NCBI GenBank assembly: GCA_002482505.1
Contig: DLGD01000001.1
Location: forward strand, 97,936 to 161,935
Reading direction: 5' to 3'
DNA: 64,000 nt
DNA from: Christensenella sp. UBA7703
Lineage (GTDB): Bacteria; Bacillota; Clostridia; Christensenellales; CAG-138
The notes beneath the pieces are model-generated. The model did not search any database. It was not told the DNA's origin and saw only the letters and a program-made list of their open reading frames with translations. Below, one piece after another: positions 44,544 through 53,996 of this stretch. Made by a program: the position numbers and the translations under genes. Positions within the stretch are counted from its first letter, which is position 1. Every line of letters starts with the position of its first letter.

Positions 44544-46166
44544 ATGGGTATGTTTTGCTATCAGTGCCAGGAAACCGCGGGCAACAAGGGCTGCACGGTA
44601 CGCGGCGTCTGCGGGAAGACGGAAGATGTCGCAAAGCGCATGGATCTGCTTCTGTATGTGTGCAAGGGGATTTCCACAATCGTAGTGAATGACAAGCTCG
44701 ACGTGAAAAAGCTCGACGCACTCAACGGCGAGATGCTCACAAGCCTGTTTATGACCATCACCAACGCGAACTTTGATGCGGATGCGATCGAGCGGCAGAT
44801 CATCAAGATGCTGGCGCTGCGCGATAGTCTCCGCCCCTGCAAGATTGAAGACAACGATGCGGCGAACTTCACCGTCTCCGGCACGACGCAAATGCTTGAA
44901 AAAGCGGAGAAAATCGGCGTGCTCTCGACCGAGAATGAAGACGTCCGCTCCCTGCGTGAACTCGTGATTTACGGGCTAATGGGACTTGCCGCCTATGCGG
45001 AGCACGCAAGGAACCTCGGCAGCAAGGACGACGACATCGCGGCGTTTATCTATGAAGCGCTAGCGGCGACACTGGATAATTCGCTGACGGCGGATGCACT
45101 CACCGCGCTCGTGCTCAAGACGGGTTCCTATGGCGTGAAGACCATGGCGCTGCTGGACGCGGCGAACACCGCGCGCTATGGCACACCGGAGATCACGAAG
45201 GTGAACATCGGCGTTCGCAACAACCCCGCAATCCTCGTTTCGGGTCACGATCTGGTCGACCTGGAGCAGCTGCTGGAACAGACGCGCGGCACAGGCGTGG
45301 ATGTCTATACCCACGGCGAGATGCTGCCCGCGCATGCATATCCCGCGTTCAAGAAATATGATAACTTTGTTGGCAACTATGGCAACGCCTGGTGGAAACA
45401 GCTGACCGAGTTTGAATCGTTCAAAGGCCCGATTCTCTTCACCACCAACTGCATTGTTCCGCCGAGGAGTGAGGAGATCCGCGCGCGGATTTTCACCACG
45501 GGTGCGGCAGGTTTCCCCGGCTGCAAGCACATCAAACCCGATGTGAACGGCAAGAAGGACTTCTCCGCGGTCATCGCGTTGGCAAAGACACTGCCTTCGC
45601 CGGAAGAGATCGAGCGCGGCGAGATCGTCAACGGATTTGCGCACGCACAAGTGCTGGCGCTGGCGGATAAGGTCATCGATGCGGTCAAGAGCGGCGCCAT
45701 CAAGAAATTCTTCGTCATGGCGGGCTGTGACGGGCGCATGAAGAGCCGCAATTATTACACCGAGTTCGCGGAAAAGCTGCCCAAGGATACCGTCATCCTC
45801 ACCGCTGGCTGCGCAAAATACCGCTACAACAAGCTCAATCTGGGCGATATCGGTGGCATTCCGCGCGTGCTGGACGCGGGGCAGTGCAACGACAGCTATT
45901 CGCTTGTCGTAATTGCGCAAAAGCTGGCGGAGGCGTTTGCGCTGACATCGATCAACGAGCTGCCGCTGGCGTTCAACATTGCATGGTATGAGCAAAAGGC
46001 GGTCATCGTGCTGCTGGCGCTCCTCTCGCTGGGCGTGAAGAACATCCACCTTGGCCCCTCGCTGCCGGGCTTCCTCTCGCCGAACGTGGCAAAGGTTCTC
46101 GTGGATACCTTCGGTATCGCGGGCATCGGCAATGTGGACGACGACATTGCGCTGTTCATGAGCTAA
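44544..46166 (+). CDS. hcp: Hybrid cluster protein / hydroxylamine reductase
   Basis: 540 aa, the usual length. The N-terminal cluster ligands are CYQCQETAGNKGC then C in GVCGK. Further conserved pieces are VYTHGEMLPAHAYP, TTNCIVPP, AAGFPGCKHI, and TAGCAKYRYN, which supply ligands to the Fe-S-O hybrid cluster. Known activities are NO and hydroxylamine reduction and protein S-nitrosylation. GGAGG lies eight bases before the ATG at 44544. It stands next to an NADH/CoA-disulfide reductase-like gene, in a redox-stress group. Confidence 0.95.
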   Translation: MGMFCYQCQETAGNKGCTVRGVCGKTEDVAKRMDLLLYVCKGISTIVVNDKLDVKKLDALNGEMLTSLFMTITNANFDADAIERQIIKMLALRDSLRPCKIEDNDAANFTVSGTTQMLEKAEKIGVLSTENEDVRSLRELVIYGLMGLAAYAEHARNLGSKDDDIAAFIYEALAATLDNSLTADALTALVLKTGSYGVKTMALLDAANTARYGTPEITKVNIGVRNNPAILVSGHDLVDLEQLLEQTRGTGVDVYTHGEMLPAHAYPAFKKYDNFVGNYGNAWWKQLTEFESFKGPILFTTNCIVPPRSEEIRARIFTTGAAGFPGCKHIKPDVNGKKDFSAVIALAKTLPSPEEIERGEIVNGFAHAQVLALADKVIDAVKSGAIKKFFVMAGCDGRMKSRNYYTEFAEKLPKDTVILTAGCAKYRYNKLNLGDIGGIPRVLDAGQCNDSYSLVVIAQKLAEAFALTSINELPLAFNIAWYEQKAVIVLLALLSLGVKNIHLGPSLPGFLSPNVAKVLVDTFGIAGIGNVDDDIALFMS

Positions 46167-46199
46167 GTGCGATCCAAACGAATTTAACAGATACGCAAT

Positions 46200-46232
46200 G
46201 GCTCCGGTATTTTGCCGGAGCCGTTTGCTATT
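46200..46232 (+). terminator. Intrinsic terminator of hcp
   Basis: GGCTCCGG pairs with CCGGAGCC (46200-46222), followed by GTTTGCTATTTTT. Confidence 0.8.
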
Positions 46233-46287
46233 TTTGCTTTCCGTGGTACGATGGAAGAAAACGCGAGAGAACAGGAAGGAGACAACC

Positions 46288-47610
46288 ATGAAGATTGTCG
46301 TCATCGGCGCAAATGCCGCGGGGATGAGCGCGGCTTCGCGCATCAAGCGCAGGGAGGCTGCCTGCGAGGTGGTCGTGCTGGAAGCGACGCACGAGGTGTC
46401 CTATGGCGCATGCGGGCTGCCGTATTACATCGCGGGAATCAACGACGATATCAATCTGGTGCGCATCCGCTCTGTTTCCGATTTTGAAAAGAACGGCATC
46501 GTCATGCGTACGGGGCACACAGCCGAGCGAATCGATTACGTGCAGAAGATCGTGTCCGGCACAACGGATACGGGGAAACCGTTTTCCGAATCTTACGACC
46601 GCCTGCTGATCGCCAGCGGCGCGCGGGCGCGGCAACTGCCCGTGCCCGGCGCGGAGAAGGAGAAAATCTTCACGCTCAAAACCCCGCAGGATGCGGAGCG
46701 GATTCGCGAAGCAATCGAGCACCGGCGCTGCAATGTCGCGATCATCGGCGGCGGAGCGATCGGGCTTGAACTGGCCGAGGCATGCCTGCTGCAGCGGGTG
46801 AAGAGTCTGCGCATCATCGAGGCGGCGAGCCAGCTTTTGCCTGGTTATGACGAGGAATTTGCCCGCGCGGCACAGGAGGAGTTGGAGCAGCACGGTGCCA
46901 GGGTTCATCTAAACGAGCGCGTCTCCGCGTTTTGCGGCGAGGATTGCGTTGCAAGCGTAGCGACGGATCGCGCGGAATATGAGGCAGACGTGGTGATTGT
47001 CAGCATCGGCGTGGTGCCGAATACCGAATTTGCGACGGGTTTACGCAAACTATCAAACGGCGCAATCGAGACAAACGCGAGTATGCAGTCCAGCGAACCG
47101 TATGTGTTTGCCGCCGGAGATTGCGCAAGCGTTTGGCACGCGCTGCTGCAAAAGCCTGCCTATTTTCCGCTTGGCACCTATGCAAACAAGCAAGGCAGGC
47201 TCGCTGGGGACAGCCTCGTTGGTACACCCGCATCCTTTTCCCGTGCGCTGGGTACGGTGATGCTGCGCTGCATGGGGCTAGAGTTTGCCAAGACCGGCTT
47301 GACGGAGACGGAGGCAAAGCGGGAGGGGATCGACGCAAAGAGCGTGCTCGTGCGTGCGCATTCGCACCCGTCGTATTTTCCGGGGGCTTGCGATATCGAG
47401 ATCAAGCTTTGCTATCACGCGGATAGTCGTGTGCTCCTCGGCGCGCAGTTGATGGGCGAACGGGAGACGGCGATCCGAATCGACCCCATCGCGGTGGCGA
47501 TCGACCGCGGCATGACGACCGACGAACTGGGCTTTGCGGACTTTGGTTACGCGCCGCCGTTTGCCGGGGTTTGGGACGCAATCGCCGTTGCCGCCAACGC
47601 AGCGAAATAG
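46288..47610 (+). CDS. CoA-disulfide reductase / NADH oxidase-like flavoprotein
   Basis: 440 aa. FAD motif VVIGANAAGMSAASR, active-site Cys in SYGACGLPYY (about residue 42), NAD(P) motif VAIIGGGAIGLELAEA, and FAAGDCA are typical of the single-Cys group that includes CoA-disulfide reductase and NADH oxidase/peroxidase. The C-terminal FGYAPPFAGVWDAI contains the Tyr region used by CoA-disulfide reductases. AAGGAGA precedes the ATG. It follows hcp closely, past a terminator; a role in oxidative or nitrosative stress is inferred. Confidence 0.88.
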   Translation: MKIVVIGANAAGMSAASRIKRREAACEVVVLEATHEVSYGACGLPYYIAGINDDINLVRIRSVSDFEKNGIVMRTGHTAERIDYVQKIVSGTTDTGKPFSESYDRLLIASGARARQLPVPGAEKEKIFTLKTPQDAERIREAIEHRRCNVAIIGGGAIGLELAEACLLQRVKSLRIIEAASQLLPGYDEEFARAAQEELEQHGARVHLNERVSAFCGEDCVASVATDRAEYEADVVIVSIGVVPNTEFATGLRKLSNGAIETNASMQSSEPYVFAAGDCASVWHALLQKPAYFPLGTYANKQGRLAGDSLVGTPASFSRALGTVMLRCMGLEFAKTGLTETEAKREGIDAKSVLVRAHSHPSYFPGACDIEIKLCYHADSRVLLGAQLMGERETAIRIDPIAVAIDRGMTTDELGFADFGYAPPFAGVWDAIAVAANAAK

Positions 47611-47630
47611 TCCTATCAAGTCATTGCGAG

Positions 47631-47650
47631 CCGCCTTCGGGCGGTTTTTT
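47631..47650 (+). terminator. Intrinsic terminator
   Basis: CCGCC-TTCG-GGCGG followed by TTTTTT, after the flavoprotein gene. Confidence 0.85.
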
Positions 47651-47666
47651 GTATGCACATTGAACA

Positions 47667-47738
47667 GATATATCAAAAAGATATATCCGAATCATTGACA
47701 TGCGATAAGCTTACGCTATAATATATCTAACAGATATA
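47667..47738 (+). promoter_or_regulatory. PadR gene promoter with operator cluster
   Basis: TTGACA (47695-47700), 16 bp, TATAAT (47717-47722). GATATATC occurs at 47667-47674 and 47680-47687, and TATATCT-AAC-AGATATA at 47722-47738 overlaps the start of transcription. This is the arrangement expected for an autorepressing PadR protein. Confidence 0.7.
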
Positions 47739-47747
47739 AAAGAAGGT

Positions 47748-48323
47748 ATGATTTTGAGACAGACGGACTATGTGATTTTGGGGTTGCTTGCCGAGCAGCC
47801 GCTCAATGGCTACCAGATCAAGAAGATCATCGATATTCGCTTTCAGTTCTTCTGGAGCGAGAGTTTCGGGCAGATTTTTCCCGCGCTCAAGTCGCTTGCC
47901 GCCTCTGGACTGGCGGAGGAATATCCGCAGGAGCACACGGGCGGGCGCGCGGCAAAGACATATCAAATCACGCCCTCCGGGAAGGACGCGCTGATCGACT
48001 GGCTCTCCCAGCCGGTCGAGAAAGAATCCCTCCGGCTCGAAATCCTGCTCAAGACGTATTTTTCCAACTACACAGCGCCAAGCGTGATGCTGGGCCACCT
48101 TTCGGCGTTTGAACAGAGCCATGCGCAGCAGCTGCACATCCTCGGGCTCTTTCAAAAGGAGCTGGAGAACATCCCTGACGACGATGAAAACCACCGCGAA
48201 GTGCTCCGCGTGATCGACTTTGGCCAGAAGGTCAACCGCGCTTATCTCGACTGGTGCCGCGAAACGCGGGACTATTTTGAATACAAACAACACGCGCCAA
48301 AGAGTGGCGCACCAAAGGAGTAA
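47748..48323 (+). CDS. PadR-family transcriptional regulator
   Basis: 191 aa. The N-terminal PadR winged helix (TDYVILGLLAEQPLNGYQIKK and GQIFPALKSLAASGLAEEY) is followed by the C-terminal Vir dimerisation helices, as in subfamily s2 members. AAGAAGG is close to the ATG at 47748; a TTG at 47754 would be better spaced. Palindromes at its promoter indicate autorepression. It is followed six bases later by a membrane ferredoxin gene, which it probably controls. Confidence 0.9.
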   Translation: MILRQTDYVILGLLAEQPLNGYQIKKIIDIRFQFFWSESFGQIFPALKSLAASGLAEEYPQEHTGGRAAKTYQITPSGKDALIDWLSQPVEKESLRLEILLKTYFSNYTAPSVMLGHLSAFEQSHAQQLHILGLFQKELENIPDDDENHREVLRVIDFGQKVNRAYLDWCRETRDYFEYKQHAPKSGAPKE

Positions 48324-48329
48324 ACACAC

Positions 48330-49052
48330 ATGCGCCAGAAAATCCGCCGAATCCTACTTTACGTTTCGCTTTTTTTGTTTCCGGTTACGATGAACTTCCT
48401 CTCGCCGTATGTCTCCATCGACGGCGCATTTGCGGGCGTGCTCTCCGGCAGCGCGATCATGTTCCTCATACTGTTCGTTTCAGGGTTGTGCTTTGGGCGT
48501 GCATGGTGCGGTTGGCTGTGCCCTGCTGGCGGGGTTGCGGAGGTTGCGCAGACGGTGAACCCCAAACCCGCCAACGCAAAGCGTCTGCGGATTGTGCGCT
48601 ACAGCATCTTCGTGGTATGGGTTGGCGTTCTGGTGACGGGTTTCGTCCTCGCGGGAGGGATTAAGGGCATCGATCCTCTTCGATTGACGGAGAAATACGT
48701 CTCCGTGGATGAGCCGATCAAGTACATCATGTACTATCTTGTGCTTGGGCTGTTCTTCGCGCTTGATCTTGCGCTGGGGCGGCGCGGCGCCTGCCACGGC
48801 ATCTGCTGGATGAGCCCGTTTCTCAACGCGGGTCAGCTGGTTGGCAGACTCCTGCACCTGCCGCAGATGCGCATCAAAGCCAAACCCGAACACTGCATCG
48901 ACTGCAAAAAGTGCAACAACAAGTGCCCGATGAGCATCGACGTCAACGCCGCCGTCAAGACGGGCAGCGTGAAGAGCTATGACTGCATCCTCTGCGGCGA
49001 GTGCGTGGATGTTTGCCCGAAGGACGTGCTATCCTATCGCAAACCCAAATAA
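48330..49052 (+). CDS. NapH/MauN-type membrane ferredoxin protein
   Basis: 240 aa. About four membrane helices with the Cys motif CFGRAWCGWLCPAGG in the first half are followed by a cytoplasmic tail with two 4Fe-4S motifs (CIDCKKCNNKCP and CILCGECVDVCP). Such proteins pass electrons between membrane and soluble carriers; the dedicated partner is not evident. It is co-transcribed with the PadR gene. Size is shorter than NapH, as common in anaerobes. Confidence 0.9.
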   Translation: MRQKIRRILLYVSLFLFPVTMNFLSPYVSIDGAFAGVLSGSAIMFLILFVSGLCFGRAWCGWLCPAGGVAEVAQTVNPKPANAKRLRIVRYSIFVVWVGVLVTGFVLAGGIKGIDPLRLTEKYVSVDEPIKYIMYYLVLGLFFALDLALGRRGACHGICWMSPFLNAGQLVGRLLHLPQMRIKAKPEHCIDCKKCNNKCPMSIDVNAAVKTGSVKSYDCILCGECVDVCPKDVLSYRKPK

Positions 49053-49070
49053 GTAACGCGAAGAACAAAA

Positions 49071-49098
49071 GCCGGACGTGTATGCGTTCGGCTTTTTT
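49071..49098 (+). terminator. Intrinsic terminator
   Basis: GCCGGACG pairs with CGTTCGGC (49071-49092), followed by TTTTTT. Confidence 0.85.
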
Positions 49099-49189
49099 CG
49101 TCGCTGGTTGACGCAACCCCATAGCGGGCATAAAATGAAGCAGGCATGATGCCAATAATGGAACAAACCGCAAAGGATACGTTTATCAT

Positions 49190-50671
49190 ATGAAACACCG
49201 CCTGCTTGCAGCCAGCCTCCTCCTGCTTTTGCTGATTACGCCCTTGTCCGCGCGGGCGGAGGCGGCGCAGCCGATCGAGATTACCGATGCGGCGGGGCTG
49301 ATTGCGATAGCGCAGCAGCCGGAGAGAAATTTTGTGCTCGGCGCGGATATCGATATGCGCGGGGTGGACTGGGTGCCGTTTGCGTTCAACGGTGTGTTGG
49401 ACGGGGCGGGGCATACGATCTATAACCTGACCCTTACGCGGACGAGTGAGGAGACTCAGATCACCTATGACGGACGGCACCGCGGCTATCACACCGTGTT
49501 TGCAGCGCTGTTTTCCTCGGTGCGCGGTACCGTGCAAAACCTGAATCTTCTCAACCTCAAGGCGAATATCGCGACCGATCAACCGTGCTTTCTCGCTGGG
49601 ATTGCGGGCTATCTGGCAAAGGGAGCCATCTCAAACTGCTCTGTCTCCGGGCGACTGAAGATTACCTCAACTGCGCCGCAGTGCGGAGCGGGCGGCATCG
49701 CGGGCTTCGGGCGCGGGCGCGTCGAAGGCTGCACGGTGGATGCTCAGATTACGCTTGTCACGATCAATCCCGAGCAGTATTGCGAGGAATATCTTGGCGG
49801 CGTGCTGGCAAACGGCTCTGCGGACGTAGAGAAATGCCGCGTTAAGCTCGCGGGGTATTCTTCCGTGCGCGGCTATGTACACAACGGCGGAATCGTGGGC
49901 CTAAGTGACATCAACCCTGAGAACAAACGATATTTTGGCTTTGTACGCGATTGCAGTGTGGACGCGGTGATTTCGTTCTTTGAGGACGTGGAGGACAGGC
50001 GCGCCTATTGCCGCGCGTATGTCGGCGAGATTCAAAACGGAGACCTGGTCGTTGCCGGCAATGAAACGGTTCGATTTGAGAGCCTCGAAAGCAAGGATTA
50101 TTCGCGGATCTTACTGCCGGATCCTTCCGAAACCCCAATCTACAATGCGGTTGTGACCGCGCCGCGCTGCAAAGCATTCGGCTACACAACGTATACAAAC
50201 CCTGAATCAGGCTATTCGTATACGGACGATTACACCGCTCCGGCGCATACGCCCGGGGAATGGCAGGTCATCACCCCCGCAACGACCGAACGCGAGGGTA
50301 TGCGGCGGCAGGGCTGCGCGGAGTGCGGCGAACTCCTGCGGGAAGAGGCGATTCCCCGCTTGATTGCGACCACGTCCTGTACCCTCGATCAAAGCAGCGT
50401 CCACCTGCCGTACCGCGGTCAGATTCAGCTGCATGCAACCGTGCTGCCGCGCGATGCCACAAACAGCAATCTCTACTGGGTGAGTTCGGATGAGGCAATC
50501 GCAACCGTGGACGAAAACGGCCTCGTGACCGCGATTGGCAAGGGCATCACCGCGATTTATTGCAAGACGGGTGATAGAGGCTCTTTGGCAGCCTGCCAGG
50601 TGGAGGTATCCTTCACCGCGGTGCAATGGATCACGCGCTATGTGCTGTTTGGGTGGGTTTGGGATGCGTAA
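49190..50671 (+). CDS. Secreted beta-helix protein with a Big_2 domain
   Basis: 493 aa. A cleavable signal peptide (about 1-24, ending SARAEA) is followed by GLUG-like repeats forming a probable beta-helix (DGAGHTIYNLTL, GGIAGFGRGRVEGCTV, NGGIVGLSD; about 60-270), a linker with CAECGELLREE, and a bacterial Ig-like Big_2 domain (about 395-475: VHLPYRGQIQLHATVLP and VDENGLVTAIGKGITAI). The extreme C-terminus (WITRYVLFGWVW) is hydrophobic. No LPXTG sorting signal is present. It probably acts on the cell surface as an adhesin or glycan binder; function is not established. Confidence 0.82.
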   Translation: MKHRLLAASLLLLLLITPLSARAEAAQPIEITDAAGLIAIAQQPERNFVLGADIDMRGVDWVPFAFNGVLDGAGHTIYNLTLTRTSEETQITYDGRHRGYHTVFAALFSSVRGTVQNLNLLNLKANIATDQPCFLAGIAGYLAKGAISNCSVSGRLKITSTAPQCGAGGIAGFGRGRVEGCTVDAQITLVTINPEQYCEEYLGGVLANGSADVEKCRVKLAGYSSVRGYVHNGGIVGLSDINPENKRYFGFVRDCSVDAVISFFEDVEDRRAYCRAYVGEIQNGDLVVAGNETVRFESLESKDYSRILLPDPSETPIYNAVVTAPRCKAFGYTTYTNPESGYSYTDDYTAPAHTPGEWQVITPATTEREGMRRQGCAECGELLREEAIPRLIATTSCTLDQSSVHLPYRGQIQLHATVLPRDATNSNLYWVSSDEAIATVDENGLVTAIGKGITAIYCKTGDRGSLAACQVEVSFTAVQWITRYVLFGWVWDA

Positions 50672-50773
50672 TGTGCGTTTGTCATTGACGCAGAGAACAG
50701 ATCTCAATAGAATGAAATCATACTCTAAATGATAAAAATCTTTAAAATAGGTTCAATAGAAAGGATGATTGTA

Positions 50774-51943
50774 ATGAAATTTGATTACTATATGCCGTCC
50801 CGCCTGCTCTTTGGCGCGGGCAAACTGCAGGAGCTACACAAACACAAGCTGCCCGGCACAAAGGCGCTGATCGTCATGACCGGGGGCAAGAGCCTCCGCG
50901 CAAACGGTTCTCTCGCCGCGCTGGAGGAGGAGCTTCGCCTTGCGGGCGCAAGCGCAATCCTCTACGACAAGATTACCCCAAACCCTGCAAAGACGCAGAT
51001 TATGGAAGGCGCACGCGTGGCTAAGTCGAACGGCTGCGACTTTGTGATCGGTTTTGGCGGCGGTAGCAGCATCGATGCGGCAAAGGCAATCGCCGTGATG
51101 GCGACCAACCACGGCGACTACTGGGACTATATCTCCGGCGGCAGCGGCAAGGGACTGCCCGTGCCGAACGATCCGCTACCCATCGTCGCAATCACGACAA
51201 CAGCGGGCACCGGAACCGAAGCGGACCCTTGGATGGTCGTCACAAAGGAAGAGACCAACGAGAAGATCGGCTTTGGCTATGATAAGACGTTTCCCGTGCT
51301 CTCGGTGATCGATCCCGCGCTGATGCTGACCGTGCCGCCGATACTGACCGCGTACCAGGGCTTCGACGCGCTCTTTCACAGCACGGAGGGTTACCTCAAC
51401 ACGATTGCATACCCAATCAGCGATGCGTTTGCGCTACGCGCAATCTCGCTGGTGAGCCAGTCTCTGCCGGCGGCGGTCAAGGACGGCAAGAATCTTCCTG
51501 CGCGGACGGATGTTGCGCTTGCCAACACGCTCTCCGGCATGGTAGAGAGCACGAGTGGCTGCATCTCGGAGCACTCTCTTGCGCACGCGATGGGCGCGAT
51601 GAAGCCGGAACTTGCGCACGGAGCGGCGCTGATTATGATCAGCCGGGCATATTACGAAACCTTCGCCAAGAAGGGCTGTGCGGATGCGCGGATGATCGAC
51701 ATGGCCCGCGCGATGGGCAAGCACGACGCAAAAAGCGCAATGGACTTTGTAGAAGCGCTGGTGGAATTACAGGTGGCTTGCGGCGTAGACACGCTGAAGA
51801 TGAGCGATTATGGCATTCGTTATGAAGACCTCGGCGCATATGTGGACAACGCGTTTGCCACGATGGGCGGGCTGTTTCAGTTCGATCCCTGCACGCTGTC
51901 CAAAGAGGATTGCCTGAAGATATATCAAGCATCCTATCGCTAA
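50774..51943 (+). CDS. Iron-containing alcohol dehydrogenase
   Basis: 389 aa. GGGSSIDAAKAI and TTTAGTGTEAD bind NAD(P); HSTEGYLN and HSLAHAMGAM with ELAHG supply iron ligands. The family includes butanol, 1,3-propanediol and lactaldehyde dehydrogenases. I start at 50774, eight bases after AAGGA; an in-frame ATG at 50765 is also possible. It is a stand-alone gene with a terminator after it. Substrate cannot be predicted. Confidence 0.92.
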   Translation: MKFDYYMPSRLLFGAGKLQELHKHKLPGTKALIVMTGGKSLRANGSLAALEEELRLAGASAILYDKITPNPAKTQIMEGARVAKSNGCDFVIGFGGGSSIDAAKAIAVMATNHGDYWDYISGGSGKGLPVPNDPLPIVAITTTAGTGTEADPWMVVTKEETNEKIGFGYDKTFPVLSVIDPALMLTVPPILTAYQGFDALFHSTEGYLNTIAYPISDAFALRAISLVSQSLPAAVKDGKNLPARTDVALANTLSGMVESTSGCISEHSLAHAMGAMKPELAHGAALIMISRAYYETFAKKGCADARMIDMARAMGKHDAKSAMDFVEALVELQVACGVDTLKMSDYGIRYEDLGAYVDNAFATMGGLFQFDPCTLSKEDCLKIYQASYR

Positions 51944-51953
51944 CGCTTGCGCA

Positions 51954-51993
51954 AAAAAGGCCTTCGGGGATTGATTTCACCGGGGGCTTTTTG
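51954..51993 (+). terminator. Intrinsic terminator
   Basis: AAAAAGGCC-TTC-GG pairs imperfectly with CC-GGG-GGCTTTTT after the alcohol dehydrogenase gene. Confidence 0.65.
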
Positions 51994-52202
51994 CTTTCTT
52001 TGCGGCTAGGTTGAAAAAGGAGAGCCTGAATCCGGATGATGCGAAATAGGCGCAAGAACGAAAATAAAAATTGAACTAACGGTATGATATACAATGTGGT
52101 ATAGTGTGATTAGTGGGCGGTGTCATCGCCTCCGTGCGGAGTAAAATCACATCATATTTGTCAAAAAGTCGATTGAAAAGCACATGCTAGGGAGAATATG
52201 CC

Positions 52203-53354
52203 ATGCAGAATGCGCTATATGTGGAAATCAGCGCGATTGGAATCATTCTGCTGTCTATTGTTTTGATGACCCAGCGGCAGTTTACGGCCGCTTCCGCCGC
52301 ACAGCGCAGGTTCAATCACCTGATCTATGCGACGATTGCGATGCTGGTTGTGGACGCGGCCTGCTGGCTTGTTGACGGGGAACGTTTTCTCTTTGCGCGC
52401 GAGTTGAATTTTGCTCTGGAAACGATTTACTACGCGCTACATGTGCTGCTACCCTATCTTTGGGCGCTCTACGTCGAAGGCGCGCTGAGTACCGACCTGC
52501 CCGCCGCCAACAAAAGGATCGCTATTGCAACCATCCCGCTCATCCTGTTTATCGTTGTACTGTTTTTTAATTTGGAATATGGCTTTGTGTTCACCATCGA
52601 TGCGGAGAATGTCTATCACCGCGCAATCGGGGTCTATTTCTATGCGTTCCTTTCCTATGCGTATCTCATTTACGGCAGCATCCGCTCGCTGATCAAGGCG
52701 AGGGGTGCGGCTTGGGTGGATGACCGGCGGCGCTATTATACGATGGCGTTTTTTGCGGTGCTCCCCTCTGCGGGCGGGTTTATCCAGCTCTTTTGCTATG
52801 GCGTGAGCCTCAACTGGATTCTCGCGTCGGTTTCGATCCTGCTGGTCTATCTCGATTCGCAAAACCGCCAAATCTCAACTGACCCACTGACAAGCCTGAA
52901 CAACCGCCGAGAGCTGAGCAAATTTCTACTGCGGGAGGTTGGCGAGCGGGACCAGCCAAAGAGCGGCGCATTGTCGCTGATTATGATGGATGTCGACGGG
53001 TTTAAGCAGATCAACGACACCTACGGGCATTTCTACGGCGACGGTGTGCTCACCTATGTTTCGCAGATTCTCAAAGCAAGCTGTAAAAACACAAATGCGT
53101 TTCTGGCGCGTTATGGTGGTGATGAGTTTTGTATCGTCCTTCCGCCGAACCAGGAGGTGGACGCGGAGGAGATCATCGCTCGCGTGCATTCGAATGTTGC
53201 GAACTGGAATCAAACGCACCCGGAGCTGAGACCTATTGGTTTGAGCATTGGCTACGCGGAATGGGATCAGAAGCTGGATATATCCTATGAATCTCTGCTT
53301 GCTCGTGCGGACGAACGCATGTATTCGGTCAAAAACGCAAAAAAACGCACATAA
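52203..53354 (+). CDS. Seven-helix membrane diguanylate cyclase (GGDEF)
   Basis: 383 aa. About seven N-terminal membrane helices (about 8-225) form a sensor like the 7TM domain found on histidine kinases, then a GGDEF domain (about 230-383) with STDPLTSLNNRR, MDVDGFKQINDTYGH and the intact active site YGGDEF. No RxxD inhibitory site is visible. It should make cyclic-di-GMP in response to a membrane signal. Together with the 12699 gene it shows the organism uses this messenger. No cyclic-di-GMP riboswitch is seen upstream. Confidence 0.88.
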   Translation: MQNALYVEISAIGIILLSIVLMTQRQFTAASAAQRRFNHLIYATIAMLVVDAACWLVDGERFLFARELNFALETIYYALHVLLPYLWALYVEGALSTDLPAANKRIAIATIPLILFIVVLFFNLEYGFVFTIDAENVYHRAIGVYFYAFLSYAYLIYGSIRSLIKARGAAWVDDRRRYYTMAFFAVLPSAGGFIQLFCYGVSLNWILASVSILLVYLDSQNRQISTDPLTSLNNRRELSKFLLREVGERDQPKSGALSLIMMDVDGFKQINDTYGHFYGDGVLTYVSQILKASCKNTNAFLARYGGDEFCIVLPPNQEVDAEEIIARVHSNVANWNQTHPELRPIGLSIGYAEWDQKLDISYESLLARADERMYSVKNAKKRT

Positions 53355-53377
53355 GTTTTACAAACGAGAAGCATAAA

Positions 53378-53417
53378 GCCCGCCATACGGCGGGCCTTGT
53401 TGTGATTTTTTTGAGTT
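53378..53417. terminator. Terminator between converging genes
   Basis: GCCCGCC-ATAC-GGCGGGC (53378-53395), followed by CTTGTTGTGATTTTTTT on the plus strand. It also lies past the LysM gene on the minus strand. Confidence 0.75.
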
Positions 53418-53741
53418 TTATGGCTTGCGGCGATCCGGAACCTTGATGACCGTGCCGGTGCGGATTAAGTTCGGGTTCGTGATCGAAGGATTCATCGAAA
53501 CGATCTCGTCGATCGTTGTGTTATACATCTTGGCAATCCGCGTGAGGTTGTCTCCTGCCAGAACTTTATAGTCGATCACCTTTGGCGCGGGTTTTGCTGC
53601 GGGGATTTTCAGTTCCCAGCCGATTTCGATATGCGCAGGGTCTTTGATCGCCGGGTTAAGCTTCATGATTTCTTGCGGCGTCGTCTTGTATTTAGCTGCG
53701 ATTTTCAGCAAGGTATCGCCTTTTACGACCTGATGTACCAT
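53418..53741 (-). CDS. Double LysM protein
   Basis: 107 aa and essentially two LysM domains (about 2-48 and 57-103): HQVVKGDTLLKIAAKYKTT and YKVLAGDNLTRIAKMYNTT, joined by a Pro/Lys linker. LysM domains bind peptidoglycan GlcNAc. No signal peptide is visible, so it may be exported otherwise or act in spore coats (compare SafA). GGAGGT lies seven bases before the ATG. Confidence 0.88.
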   Translation of the reverse strand: MVHQVVKGDTLLKIAAKYKTTPQEIMKLNPAIKDPAHIEIGWELKIPAAKPAPKVIDYKVLAGDNLTRIAKMYNTTIDEIVSMNPSITNPNLIRTGTVIKVPDRRKP

Positions 53742-53910
53742 GATCAACACCTCCGAATATTTGATTTTTTCCCGCTACTTCGCTACAAACAAACAACGTT
53801 GTATACGGGTTCCAATTTGTTTCATTATAATCCGAACACGCTTTGTTTGCAAACCTGTTTGTTTTACTTTCCGACTCTCAAGGGCTGCTTTCTGATAAAA
53901 ACGAGCAGAT

Positions 53911-53961
53911 TTGCATTTTCTCCTGCGTGTGGTATCATAAAATAGTTCGTACTACGAAGGA
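53911..53961 (+). promoter_or_regulatory. Promoter and candidate operator of the MarR-type gene
   Basis: TTGCAT (53911-53916), 16 bp, TATCAT (53933-53938). AGTTCGTACTACGAAGG (53945-53961), centred on TTCGT-ACT-ACGAA, overlaps the transcription start. The same pattern recurs at 54679. Confidence 0.6.
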
Positions 53962-53996
53962 ATCATTCAGCTGCCCTGCCGATAAGGAGAGAAATC

